From Pseudomonas fluorescens (GTDB lineage: Bacteria > Pseudomonadota > Gammaproteobacteria > Pseudomonadales > Pseudomonadaceae): 64,000 nucleotides of DNA. The notes beneath the pieces were generated by a model. That model was not told where the DNA came from. It saw nothing but the letters and a program-made list of their open reading frames with translations, and did no database searches. The stretch spans positions 4,774,001 to 4,838,000 of the forward strand of contig NZ_CP038438.1 in assembly GCF_004683905.1 (NCBI RefSeq), read 5' to 3'. Both the position numbers and the translations under genes were made by a program. Shown in pieces: positions 18,916 to 27,348 of the stretch; the stretch's first letter is position 1, and every line of letters begins with the position of its first letter.

Positions 18916-19674
18916 ATGCAACTCAACGACAAAATAATCATTATCACCGGCGGTTGCCAGGGTTTGGGCCGTTCCATGGCCGAGTATTTCGCCGGCAAAG
19001 GCGCGAAGCTGGCCTTGGTGGATCTCAATCAGGAAAAACTCGACGACGCGGTCGCAGCCTGCAAGGCCAAAGGCGTCGAGGCGCGCAGCTATCTGTGCAA
19101 CGTGGCCAATGAAGAACAGGTTGAGCACATGGTCGCGCAGGTTGCCGAAGATTTCGGCGCGATCCATGGCCTGATCAACAACGCCGGGATCCTGCGGGAT
19201 GGTCTGCTGCTCAAGGTCAAGGACGGCGAAATGACCAAGATGAGTCTGGCCCAGTGGCAGGCGGTAATCGACGTCAACCTGACCGGCGTGTTCCTGTGCA
19301 CCCGTGAAGTGGCGGCGAAAATGGTCGAGCTGAAGAACAGCGGCGCGATCATCAATATTTCTTCGATCTCCCGAGCCGGTAACGTCGGCCAGACCAACTA
19401 CTCTGCCGCCAAGGCTGGCGTGGCCGCAGCCACTGTGACCTGGGCCAAGGAACTGGCGCGTTATGGCATTCGCGTGGCAGGCATTGCGCCGGGCTTCATC
19501 GAAACCGAGATGACCCTGGGCATGAAGCCGGAAGCGTTGGAGAAGATGACCTCGGGAATCCCGCTCAAGCGCATGGGCAAACCGGAAGAGATCGCCCATT
19601 CGGCGGCGTACATCTTCGAGAACGACTACTACACCGGGCGGATTCTGGAGATGGATGGCGGCTTGCGGATCTGA
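18916..19674 (+). CDS. Short-chain dehydrogenase/reductase (FabG-like)
   Basis: 252 residues from the ATG at 18916 (MQLNDKIII), where CGGGG gives a weak ribosome site; an ATG six bases upstream is equally possible. Classical SDR: nucleotide motif TGGCQGLGRS at the N-terminus, NNAG near residue 86, catalytic Ser in INISSISRAG, and the YSAAK Tyr/Lys pair. Asp at the end of strand 2 (LALVDLNQ) favours NAD(H). The order GroESL-FxsA-HugZ-like-SDR is conserved in Pseudomonas. The FabG-like sequence suggests a 3-oxoacyl reductase-type reaction, but no fatty-acid gene is adjacent. Confidence 0.85.
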   Translation: MQLNDKIIIITGGCQGLGRSMAEYFAGKGAKLALVDLNQEKLDDAVAACKAKGVEARSYLCNVANEEQVEHMVAQVAEDFGAIHGLINNAGILRDGLLLKVKDGEMTKMSLAQWQAVIDVNLTGVFLCTREVAAKMVELKNSGAIINISSISRAGNVGQTNYSAAKAGVAAATVTWAKELARYGIRVAGIAPGFIETEMTLGMKPEALEKMTSGIPLKRMGKPEEIAHSAAYIFENDYYTGRILEMDGGLRI

Positions 19675-19693
19675 CTGGCAATACAAAAACCAG

Positions 19694-19797
19694 TGTGGGA
19701 GCGGGCTTGCTCGCGAAGGCGGTGGGTCAGACAACATTTTCGTCGACTGACACACCGCCTTCGTCGGAACGCCGCCCGGAGCAAGCCCGCTCCCACA
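19694..19797. repeat. REP inverted repeat pair with an altered right arm
   Basis: The left arm GTGGGAGCGGGCTTGCTCGCGAAGGCGGT is normal. The right arm should read ACCGCCTTCGCGAGCAAGCCC but reads CCGCCTTCG, then about 15 extra bases (TCGGAACGCCGCCCG), then GAGCAAGCCCGCTCCCACA, so an insertion interrupts it. Confidence 0.85.
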
Positions 19798-19817
19798 GTT
19801 GATTGTGTTTCTGCTTA

Positions 19818-20912
19818 TCAATCGTCGCTGATGCTGATGTTAGGCATCGCCGGCGTCGCCGCTTCCTGCAACACAATGCGCGCGCCGACGTGGCGGGCCA
19901 GTTCCTGATAGACCATGGCAATCTGGCTGTCCGGTTCGGCGATCACCGTTGGCTTGCCGCCATCGGCCTGCTCGCGGATCAGCATCGACAGCGGCAGCGA
20001 GGCCAGCAGTTCGACGCCATATTGGGTCGCCAGCTTTTCGCCACCGCCCTCACCGAACAGGTGCTCGGCATGTCCGCAGTTCGAGCAGATGTGCACCGCC
20101 ATGTTTTCCACCACGCCCAGCACCGGAATGTTGACCTTGCGGAACATTTCCACGCCTTTGCGCGCGTCCAGCAACGCCAGATCCTGCGGAGTAGTGACGA
20201 TCACCGCACCGGCCACCGGGACTTTCTGCGCCAGGGTCAACTGGATGTCGCCGGTACCTGGGGGCATGTCGATCACCAGATAATCCAGGTCACCCCACGC
20301 GGTTTGCGTGACCAGTTGCAGCAGTGCGCCGGAGACCATCGGCCCGCGCCAGACCATCGGCGTGTTGTCGTCGGTCAGGAACGCCATCGACATGACTTCG
20401 ACACCGTGGGCCTTGAGCGGCACGAACCACTTCTGATCCTTGACCTCGGGGCGGGTGCGCTCGGGGATGCCGAACATGATGCCCTGGCTCGGGCCATAGA
20501 TGTCGGCGTCGAGAATCCCCACCTTGGCGCCTTCACGGGCCAGCGCCAGCGCGAGGTTGGCCGCCGTGGTCGACTTGCCCACACCACCCTTGCCCGAAGC
20601 CACGGCGACCACGTTCTTGACGTTGGCCAGGCCCGGGATCTGCGCCTGGGCCTTGTGCGCGGCGATCACGCTGTTGACCTCGACCTTGGCGATCGTCACC
20701 CCATCAAGATTTTCGATGGCCAGCTGCAGCAACTGTGCCCAGCCGCTCTTGAACAGACCGGCGGCGTAGCCGATTTCCATCTGAACCTTCACGCGGTCGC
20801 CATCGATCTCGATGTGCTTCACGCAACCGGCGCTGACCGGGTCCTGGTTCAGGTAGGGGTCGGTGTATTGGCTGAGGACGGCTTCCACCGCTGCGCGAGT
20901 GACGGCACTCAT
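19818..20912 (-). CDS. apbC: Iron-sulfur cluster carrier ATPase ApbC (Mrp)
   Basis: 364 residues from the ATG at 20912, with GGAG upstream; the longer frame is not needed. An N-terminal MIP18/DUF59-like domain (residues 1-90) precedes the ParA-type ATPase with the deviant Walker A GKGGVGKST, the switch DADIYGPS and DMPPGTGD. The CSNC pair in the C-terminal third binds the bridging Fe-S cluster. The cytoplasmic protein carries [4Fe-4S] clusters to target enzymes. It is divergent from metG, as in other pseudomonads. Confidence 0.94.
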   Translation of the reverse strand: MSAVTRAAVEAVLSQYTDPYLNQDPVSAGCVKHIEIDGDRVKVQMEIGYAAGLFKSGWAQLLQLAIENLDGVTIAKVEVNSVIAAHKAQAQIPGLANVKNVVAVASGKGGVGKSTTAANLALALAREGAKVGILDADIYGPSQGIMFGIPERTRPEVKDQKWFVPLKAHGVEVMSMAFLTDDNTPMVWRGPMVSGALLQLVTQTAWGDLDYLVIDMPPGTGDIQLTLAQKVPVAGAVIVTTPQDLALLDARKGVEMFRKVNIPVLGVVENMAVHICSNCGHAEHLFGEGGGEKLATQYGVELLASLPLSMLIREQADGGKPTVIAEPDSQIAMVYQELARHVGARIVLQEAATPAMPNISISDD

Positions 20913-21004
20913 GGGCAACTCCGATAACAAGACTGGGAAAAGATGGCGGGTATCGTACGCTGGACGCAGATTTGTGGCGAACTGATTACTTGAGCAAGTC
21001 AGCA

Positions 21005-21140
21005 CCTGTGGCGAGGGGATTTATCCCCGATCGGCTGCGCAGCAGTCGCAGAACCATCACCCGCGGTGTACCTGATAGGCCCTGATATCGGGTTTGGGGG
21101 CGGCTTCGCCACCCATCGGGGATGAATCCCCTCGCTACAA
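21005..21140. repeat. REP-type inverted repeat pair (GTGGCGAGGGGATTTATCCC family)
   Basis: CCTGTGGCGAGGGGATTTAT at 21005 pairs with ATCGGGGATGAATCCCCTCG near 21115-21135, with GCTGCGCAGCAGTC and GGCGGCTTCGCCACC as inner palindromes. Unusually it lies between two divergent genes (apbC and metG), inside the upstream region of both, and not at gene ends. Confidence 0.88.
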
Positions 21141-21233
21141 ATGCTCTCAAAGTACCCAGCGGCACAGGGTGAAAAATATGCGCCAGCGCTTTATAGTGGC
21201 CGACCTCCGTTTCATCAAGTAGCGAAGCCCCAC

Positions 21234-23285
21234 ATGTCCGAACCACGCAAGATCCTCGTCACCAGCGCCCTGCCCTACGCCAACGGTTCGATTCACCTTG
21301 GCCATATGCTGGAATACATCCAGACCGATATGTGGGTGCGCTTCCAGAAGCATCGCGGCAATCAATGCATCTATGTCTGTGCCGACGACGCCCACGGTTC
21401 GGCGATCATGCTGCGCGCGGAAAAGGAAGGCATCACCCCGGAACAACTGATCGCCAACGTGCAGGCTGAACACAGCGCCGACTTTGCCGAGTTCCTGGTC
21501 GACTTCGACAACTTCCACTCCACTCACGCCGAAGAAAACCGTGAGCTGTCGAGCCAGATCTATCTGAAGCTGCGTGACTCCGGGCACATTGCCCAGCGCT
21601 CGATCACCCAGTATTTCGATCCGGAAAAGAAAATGTTCCTGGCCGACCGCTTCATCAAGGGCACCTGCCCGAAATGCGGCACCGAAGACCAGTACGGCGA
21701 CAACTGCGAAAAATGCGGTGCGACCTACGCGCCAACCGATCTGAAGGATCCGAAGTCGGCGATCTCCGGCGCCACTCCGGTGCTCAAGGATTCCCAGCAT
21801 TTCTTCTTCAAACTGCCAGACTTCCAGCAGATGCTGCAGACCTGGACCCGCAGCGGCACCTTGCAGGACGCCGTGGCCAACAAGATCGCCGAGTGGCTGG
21901 ACGCCGGCCTGCAGCAGTGGGACATCTCCCGCGATGCGCCGTACTTCGGTTTCGAGATCCCCGACGAGCCGGGCAAGTATTTCTACGTGTGGCTGGACGC
22001 GCCGATCGGCTACATGGCCAGCTTCAAGAACCTCTGCAACCGCACGCCGGAGCTGGACTTCGACGCGTTCTGGGGCAAGGACTCCACCGCCGAGCTGTAC
22101 CACTTCATCGGCAAGGACATCGTCAACTTCCACGCCCTGTTCTGGCCCGCCATGCTCGAAGGCGCCGGTTTCCGCAAGCCGACCGGGATCAACGTGCACG
22201 GCTACCTGACCGTCAACGGCCAGAAGATGTCCAAGTCCCGTGGCACTTTCATCAAGGCCCGTACCTACCTGGATCACCTGTCGCCGGAATACCTGCGCTA
22301 CTACTACGCGGCCAAACTGGGCCGTGGCGTCGATGACCTCGATCTGAACCTCGAAGACTTCGTGCAGAAGGTCAACTCCGACCTGGTCGGCAAAGTGGTC
22401 AACATCGCCAGCCGTTGCGCCGGTTTCATCCACAAGGGCAACGGCGGCCTGCTGGTCGACAACAACGCTGCGCCAGAGCTGACCGAAGCGTTCCTCGCTG
22501 CGGCGCCAAGCATTGCCGACGCCTATGAAGCGCGCGACTTTGCCCGCGCCATGCGTGAAACCATGGCCCTGGCCGACCGCGCCAACGCCTGGATCGCCGA
22601 CAAGGCCCCATGGTCGTTGAACAAGCAGGAGGGCAAGCAGGATGAAGTCCAGGCGATCTGCGCCACCGGCATCAACCTGTTCCGCCAGCTGGTGATCTTC
22701 CTCAAACCGGTGCTGCCACTGCTGGCCGCCGACGCCGAGGCATTCCTCAACGTCGCCCCGCTGACCTGGAACGACCACACCACGCTGCTGGCCAACCATC
22801 AGCTCAATGAATTCAAGCCGTTGATGACTCGCATCGACCCGGTAAAAGTGCAAGCCATGACCGACGCCTCGAAAGAAGACCTGACCGCCAGCCAGACCGA
22901 CACTGGCGCTGCCGCGCCTGCGGGCAACGGCGAACTGGCCAAGGATCCGCTGTCGCCGGAAATCGACTTCGACACCTTTGCTGCCGTCGACCTGCGCGTG
23001 GCTTTGATCGTCAAGGCTGAACACGTGGAAGGTGCGGACAAGCTGCTGCGCCTGACGCTGGACATCGGTGACGAGCAGCGCAACGTGTTCTCCGGGATCA
23101 AGAGCGCTTACCCGGACCCGTCGAAACTCGACGGTCGCCTGACCATGATGATCGCCAACCTCAAGCCACGGAAAATGAAGTTCGGCATCTCCGAAGGCAT
23201 GGTGATGGCCGCCGGCCCTGGCGGTGAAGAAATCTACCTGCTGAGCCCGGACAGCGGCGCCAAGCCGGGTCAACGCATCAAGTAA
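21234..23285 (+). CDS. metG: Methionyl-tRNA synthetase
   Basis: 683 residues from the ATG at 21234 (MSEPRKILVTSALPYANG). Class I motifs HLGH (HIGH) and KMSKSRG are present. The zinc-binding insert has two CxxC knuckles (CPKCG...CEKCG), as in E. coli-type MetRS. The C-terminal ~110 residues form the EMAP/Trbp111 tRNA-binding domain (FAAVDLRVALIVKAE), which mediates dimerisation. An AAGTAGCGAAGCC ribosome site lies upstream, and a terminator follows the stop by 18 bases. Confidence 0.98.
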   Translation: MSEPRKILVTSALPYANGSIHLGHMLEYIQTDMWVRFQKHRGNQCIYVCADDAHGSAIMLRAEKEGITPEQLIANVQAEHSADFAEFLVDFDNFHSTHAEENRELSSQIYLKLRDSGHIAQRSITQYFDPEKKMFLADRFIKGTCPKCGTEDQYGDNCEKCGATYAPTDLKDPKSAISGATPVLKDSQHFFFKLPDFQQMLQTWTRSGTLQDAVANKIAEWLDAGLQQWDISRDAPYFGFEIPDEPGKYFYVWLDAPIGYMASFKNLCNRTPELDFDAFWGKDSTAELYHFIGKDIVNFHALFWPAMLEGAGFRKPTGINVHGYLTVNGQKMSKSRGTFIKARTYLDHLSPEYLRYYYAAKLGRGVDDLDLNLEDFVQKVNSDLVGKVVNIASRCAGFIHKGNGGLLVDNNAAPELTEAFLAAAPSIADAYEARDFARAMRETMALADRANAWIADKAPWSLNKQEGKQDEVQAICATGINLFRQLVIFLKPVLPLLAADAEAFLNVAPLTWNDHTTLLANHQLNEFKPLMTRIDPVKVQAMTDASKEDLTASQTDTGAAAPAGNGELAKDPLSPEIDFDTFAAVDLRVALIVKAEHVEGADKLLRLTLDIGDEQRNVFSGIKSAYPDPSKLDGRLTMMIANLKPRKMKFGISEGMVMAAGPGGEEIYLLSPDSGAKPGQRIK

Positions 23286-23302
23286 GACCCAGCGCTGAAA
23301 CG

Positions 23303-23339
23303 ATCCCACAGGCATGTTCTGCAGGCCTGTGGGATTTTT
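23303..23339 (+). terminator. metG terminator
   Basis: An 11-bp stem (ATCCCACAGGC / GCCTGTGGGAT) with an 11-base loop is followed by TTTTT. It separates metG from the rnf cluster. Confidence 0.9.
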
Positions 23340-23417
23340 CATATCTGGCCCACCCATCGCGGGTGCCGGATAATGCCTAACCTTAAGTGACACTCGCCCG
23401 TTGCTGCCGGCAGAACC

Positions 23418-23987
23418 ATGACCGAACTTGCACTTACGCTGATCAGTGCCGCCCTGCTCAACAACTTCGTGTTGCACTGGCCGCTGGGTGTCGATCCGCT
23501 GCTGGCCGGCAGTCGGCGCCAGGTGCATGCGCTGGGGTTGGCGACGGCGTGCCTGATGCTGAGCGTCGGCTTCATCGGGTACGTGCTCTGGCACTGGCTA
23601 CTGGTGCCGCTGCAATTGCAGGCACTGCAGCTGTTTGTATTCTTGCCGCTCAGCGTGCTGCTGATCGCGCCGCTGCTGAAGCTGTTGGCTCGTGCGCTGC
23701 CAGACTGGCCGTTCGACGGACTGTGGCCGCTATTGCTGGGTAATGCCGGCGTACTGGGGCTGTCCTTGATCAACGCGCAAAATGATCGCGGCCTGCTGCA
23801 AGCAACAGCGCTGAGCATCGGCGCCGGGCTGGGTTTCTGGCTGGTGCTGAGCCTGTTCAGCGACTTGCGTGAACGCACGGCGGACAACGACATTCCCCTG
23901 CCCTTTCGCGGCTTGCCGATCGACCTGATCGGCGCCGGACTGATCGCAGTGATTTTTCTCGGATTCAGTGGACTGATCAAAACATGA
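23418..23987 (+). CDS. rnfA: Electron transport complex subunit RnfA (divergent, Fe-S cysteines absent)
   Basis: 189 residues with six predicted membrane helices, starting MTELALTLISAALLNNFVL, which is clearly RnfA/RsxA-like. RnfA and RnfE normally share an intramembrane [2Fe-2S] cluster held by a Cys in LGLCPFMG and one in TTNC of each protein. Here the first reads LGVDPLLAG (Asp26 in place of Cys) and the second LGNAGVLG (Ala110 in place of Cys). Cys45 is elsewhere and does not align with either. The fold looks intact and there is no frameshift. It overlaps rnfB by four bases. It probably serves a changed Rnf complex that does not pass electrons through this cluster. Confidence 0.85.
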   Translation: MTELALTLISAALLNNFVLHWPLGVDPLLAGSRRQVHALGLATACLMLSVGFIGYVLWHWLLVPLQLQALQLFVFLPLSVLLIAPLLKLLARALPDWPFDGLWPLLLGNAGVLGLSLINAQNDRGLLQATALSIGAGLGFWLVLSLFSDLRERTADNDIPLPFRGLPIDLIGAGLIAVIFLGFSGLIKT

Positions 23988-25198
23988 GTCTGATTCAACT
24001 CATCGATGCCCTCCTGCCGCAGACCCAATGCGGCAAATGCGGCCACCCCGGGTGCAAGCCGTATGCGCAAGGCATCGTCGATGGCGAACCGATCAACAAG
24101 TGCCCGCCCGGCGGTGACGAAACCGTCGCCGCCCTGGCTGAACTGTTGAACGTGCCGGTGCTGGAACTGGACGTCAGCCGTGGCTCGGCACCGCCACAAG
24201 TGGCGTACATCCGCGAGGCCGAGTGCATCGGCTGCACCAAGTGCATCCAGGCCTGCCCGATCGACGCCATCGTCGGCGCGGCGAAACTGATGCACACCGT
24301 ACTGATCGACGAATGCACCGGTTGCGACCTGTGCGTGGCGCCGTGCCCGGTGGACTGCATCGAAATGCATCCACTGCCGCTCGGCACCTTGCCGGTGGTC
24401 GGTGGCCTGGCGTTGAGCCTTGAAGAGCAGCGCGCACGCGCGGCCAAACGCGATCATGCGCGCCAGCGTTTTGAACGCCGCAACGCCCGCCTGCAACGCG
24501 AGGAACAGCAGAAAGAGGCTGAGCGCGAAGCCCGGGCGCAGCGTGCAGCGCAACCGGCGGTGGTTACTCTCGATCCGGTACAGGCCGCTCTGGAACGGGT
24601 GCGCGCGCAGAAAGCCGCAACCGCCGACGCGGCATTGAAAAAAGCCAAGATCGATGTCGCCATGAGCCGCGCGCAATTGCACAAATCGCTGAAAGCCTTC
24701 GGCCATCCGCCGACCTTCGAACAGCAATCGCAACTGATCGTGTTGCAACAACAGTTTGAAGCCGCCGAACAGGCGTTGGCGAAACTCGAAAGCAGCGCCG
24801 CCACCGCTCCAGCCGCTGCGGCCCCGGTTCCGGCGAAAGACGCCGACCTGAAACGGGCGAAAATCCAGTTGGCGATGCGGCGCGCCGAATTGAAAAAGGC
24901 CCAGACCGCCGAAGCGCCAGCCGAGCAAATTGCCACGCTGGAACAGGCACTGCGTGATGCCGAGCAAGCCCTACACGCCGCCGAGACGGCGAGCGAGCAG
25001 CCTGCGCCTGACCTGGTGCGGGTGGAAAAGCGCCCGATCGACAATCAGCTCCGCCAGTTGAAAACCGAACTGGCCTACGCCCGCGCCGACCTGAACAAAC
25101 TCGAACGCCGCGCCGACACGCCGGGCGAAGTCCTCGACAAGGCCCGCGCTCGCCTGCAGGCCGCCGAGCGTCAGGTGCAAGATCATGTCGCCCCGTGA
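23984..25198 (+). CDS. rnfB: RnfB-like ferredoxin subunit, no membrane anchor, long C-terminal repeat tail
   Basis: 404 residues, about twice the usual length. Residues 1-45 hold the Fe-S motif with Cys16, Cys19, Cys24 and Cys40; residues 81-121 hold two [4Fe-4S] ferredoxin motifs (Cys81/84/87/91 and Cys111/114/117/121). Canonical RnfB starts with a membrane helix of about 25 residues; here the protein begins directly at the Fe-S domain. Residues 145-404 are Ala/Gln/Glu/Lys-rich helix with three degenerate blocks (KKAKIDVAMSRAQLHK near 220, KRAKIQLAMRRAELKK near 290, LKTELAYARADLNKL near 359). The segment DPVQAALERVRAQKA at 197-211 recalls tail repeats of RnfC. It overlaps rnfA and rnfD. Confidence 0.87.
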   Translation: MSLIQLIDALLPQTQCGKCGHPGCKPYAQGIVDGEPINKCPPGGDETVAALAELLNVPVLELDVSRGSAPPQVAYIREAECIGCTKCIQACPIDAIVGAAKLMHTVLIDECTGCDLCVAPCPVDCIEMHPLPLGTLPVVGGLALSLEEQRARAAKRDHARQRFERRNARLQREEQQKEAEREARAQRAAQPAVVTLDPVQAALERVRAQKAATADAALKKAKIDVAMSRAQLHKSLKAFGHPPTFEQQSQLIVLQQQFEAAEQALAKLESSAATAPAAAAPVPAKDADLKRAKIQLAMRRAELKKAQTAEAPAEQIATLEQALRDAEQALHAAETASEQPAPDLVRVEKRPIDNQLRQLKTELAYARADLNKLERRADTPGEVLDKARARLQAAERQVQDHVAP

Positions 25199-26168
25199 GG
25201 CACCGGATGATCGCCTGCAACAGGCGATGAAGCGGGTGCTGCTGGCCACGCTGCCGGGGCTGTTGGCGTTGTTCTGGTTCTACGGCTGGGGCGTGTTGAT
25301 CAACCTGATCCTGGCGGCGAGCACCGCGCTGCTGATCGAGGCTGGTGTCGCCCGCCTGCGCCGACAGCCACTGCAACCAACGCTCAGCGATGGCAGCGCA
25401 CTGGTCAGCGCGACACTGCTGGCCGCCGCCCTGCCACCCTATTGCCCATGGTGGCTGACAGTTACGGCGGTGGCTTCGGGCCTGCTGTTCGGCAAACATT
25501 TATACGGTGGCATCGGCAAGAATCCGTTCAATCCGGCCATGCTCGGTTTCGCCCTGGCGATGCTGCTGTTCCCGGAGCCAATGACCCACTGGCCGGCGCA
25601 TGGCATGAGTCTGCAGGCCGCTTTTGCACAGGTCCTGAATCTGGGTCAGGCCCCGGATGCCTGGGTTCAAGCCACCGCGCTGGACAGCCTGCGCATCAAC
25701 AAAAGTCTGACCATGGATGAATTGTTCGCGGCCAATCCGGCATTCGGCCGTTTCGGTGGACGCGGCGTGGAGTGGATCAATCTGGCGTTTCTCGCCGGTG
25801 GACTGTTTTTATTGCAGCGCCGGGTGATTGCCTGGCAAGCGCCAGTTGGCATGCTGGCCAGCCTGTTTTTCGTCAGCCTGCTCTGCTGGAACGGTTCGGG
25901 TTCGGATTCCCACGGCTCGCCGCTGTTTCATCTGCTGAGCGGCGCGACCATGCTCGGTGCCTTTTTCATCATTACCGAACCGGTATCCGGCGCCAAAAGT
26001 TCGCTGGCCCGGCTGCTGTTCGGCGTAGGTGTCGGCTTGCTGACCTACCTGATCCGCACCTGGGGCGGCTACCCGGACGGTGTCGCGTTTGCCGTGTTGC
26101 TGATGAATCTGTGTGTACCGGCTCTGGAACGTTTTGCCGCTGCCCGCCAGACGCAGGTGCAATCATGA
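25185..26168 (+). CDS. rnfD: Electron transport complex subunit RnfD
   Basis: 327 residues with about nine membrane helices. The covalent FMN attachment motif SGAT is kept in LLSGATMLGAFFIITEPVSG near residue 262, so flavin binding is likely. GKHLYGGIGKNPFNPAMLG is the usual RnfD/NqrB signature. The start at 25185 overlaps the rnfB end by 14 bases, leaving no space for rnfC, which normally sits between B and D. It overlaps rnfG by four bases. Confidence 0.9.
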   Translation: MSPREAPDDRLQQAMKRVLLATLPGLLALFWFYGWGVLINLILAASTALLIEAGVARLRRQPLQPTLSDGSALVSATLLAAALPPYCPWWLTVTAVASGLLFGKHLYGGIGKNPFNPAMLGFALAMLLFPEPMTHWPAHGMSLQAAFAQVLNLGQAPDAWVQATALDSLRINKSLTMDELFAANPAFGRFGGRGVEWINLAFLAGGLFLLQRRVIAWQAPVGMLASLFFVSLLCWNGSGSDSHGSPLFHLLSGATMLGAFFIITEPVSGAKSSLARLLFGVGVGLLTYLIRTWGGYPDGVAFAVLLMNLCVPALERFAAARQTQVQS

Positions 26169-26770
26169 GCCGCGCAGCTGCTTTCGTGGCGCTTGTGCTG
26201 CTGGCCGGTGCCGGTCTCGGCCTGACCTATGTCGTGCAGCGCGCCAGTGCGCCGCAGATTGCCAGCGAGCAACGCCTGCTCGACAGCCGCAAATTGCTGG
26301 ATCTACTCGCGACCGATGCCTACGACAATCAGCCGCTGGAGCAGCCGCTGGCGCTGACTGATACAACGTTGAGCCACAGCACGCTGCTGGCTGGTTACCG
26401 CGCAAGCAAATCCGGTCAGCCAGTGGCAGTGTTGTTGCGTACCCAGACCGAGGGCTATGCCGGCGCTATCGAACTGCTGATCGCCATCGATGCCAACGGC
26501 AGACTGCTGGGGGTAAAAACCCTGCGGCACAACGAAACCCCGGCGCTCGGCGGACTTATCGGCGACTGGCCGAACCACTGGCTGGCGACTTTTACCGGTA
26601 AATCACGCAACGCACCTGACGACGCAGGCTGGGCGCTGAAAAAAGATCAGGGACAGTTCGATCAACTGGCCGGGGCAACCGTCACTTCCCGGGCCACCGT
26701 CAATGCCATTCATGACGCCCTGCGTTACTTTGATGAGCACCGCGCAACCTTGCTGGGGAGCGGATCATGA
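26165..26770 (+). CDS. rnfG: Electron transport complex subunit RnfG
   Basis: 201 residues: one N-terminal membrane helix (about 5-24), then a periplasmic FMN-binding domain. The covalent FMN site [S/A]GATxT is present as LAGATVTSRAT near residue 174, and the ETPALGGLIGD segment is typical. The ATG at 26165 overlaps the rnfD stop (ATGA). With RnfD it keeps the flavin pair of the complex even though the Fe-S ligands in RnfA/E are lost. Confidence 0.9.
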   Translation: MSRAAAFVALVLLAGAGLGLTYVVQRASAPQIASEQRLLDSRKLLDLLATDAYDNQPLEQPLALTDTTLSHSTLLAGYRASKSGQPVAVLLRTQTEGYAGAIELLIAIDANGRLLGVKTLRHNETPALGGLIGDWPNHWLATFTGKSRNAPDDAGWALKKDQGQFDQLAGATVTSRATVNAIHDALRYFDEHRATLLGSGS

Positions 26771-27348
26771 TCCGGCCAACGAATCTGACAAACACGTTGA
26801 TGCTGATGCTGCTGCTTGGCACCAGCGCGACATTGGCTGGCGCGCTGGGCATGCTGTTGATGTCGAGCGTTGTGGTGGCGGTTTACGGCGCATGCATCGG
26901 CCCGCTGCGCTCACGGTTGTCTGGCAACAACCTGATGCTGGCCAGTCTGCTGCTGGCCGCCACCCTGACCAGTTGCGCCAATATCCTCGCGCAGCGCTGG
27001 GCGTTGCAGTGGCAACAGTCCATCGGAATCTATGCCGGGCTGATCGCCTTGCAATGCGTAGTGCTGGAATACAATGGATTCTTTCGTCAGGCATTTGGCC
27101 TGCGCCTGACGTTTTTTGGCCTGTCGAGCGGGCTGCTACTGGCGCTGGCGGTACTGCGTGAACTGTTCGGTCAGGGCCACATCGGCCGTGGCCTGTCGGA
27201 ACACTGGCAAGGCCTGGTTCTGTTCAGCGACGGGCTGCACTTGCTCACCCTGGTTCCCGGCGCCTTCATCGTGCTCGGACTACTGCTCGCCGCCCGCCAG
27301 GCCTGGACCCGCTCGACCGCTCTCTCCAAGGAAACACATCACCCATGA
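26767..27348 (+). CDS. rnfE: Electron transport complex subunit RnfE (divergent)
   Basis: 193 residues, about 35 shorter than E. coli RsxE, mostly at both ends, with six hydrophobic segments. The second conserved Cys is kept (LIALQCVVL, Cys97), but the first (LLGLCPLL in the family) is missing; in an ungapped alignment the position is Met14. Two other Cys (43 and 70) do not align with it. It overlaps rnfG by four bases and nth by four bases, so six genes are probably translated as one coupled run. Confidence 0.84.
   Translation: MIRPTNLTNTLMLMLLLGTSATLAGALGMLLMSSVVVAVYGACIGPLRSRLSGNNLMLASLLLAATLTSCANILAQRWALQWQQSIGIYAGLIALQCVVLEYNGFFRQAFGLRLTFFGLSSGLLLALAVLRELFGQGHIGRGLSEHWQGLVLFSDGLHLLTLVPGAFIVLGLLLAARQAWTRSTALSKETHHP

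Noticed and set aside
18931..18948. Fur-box-like AATAATCATTATC inside the SDR gene start
   Set aside because: The bases encode the DKIIII strand of the SDR fold, so the likeness follows from codons; position just after the start codon leaves weak regulation possible but unsupported.
21147..23594. Minus-strand open frame of 815 codons across metG
   Set aside because: It spans the metG gene, terminator and REP region; no start signal and no domain, so it is an antisense shadow.
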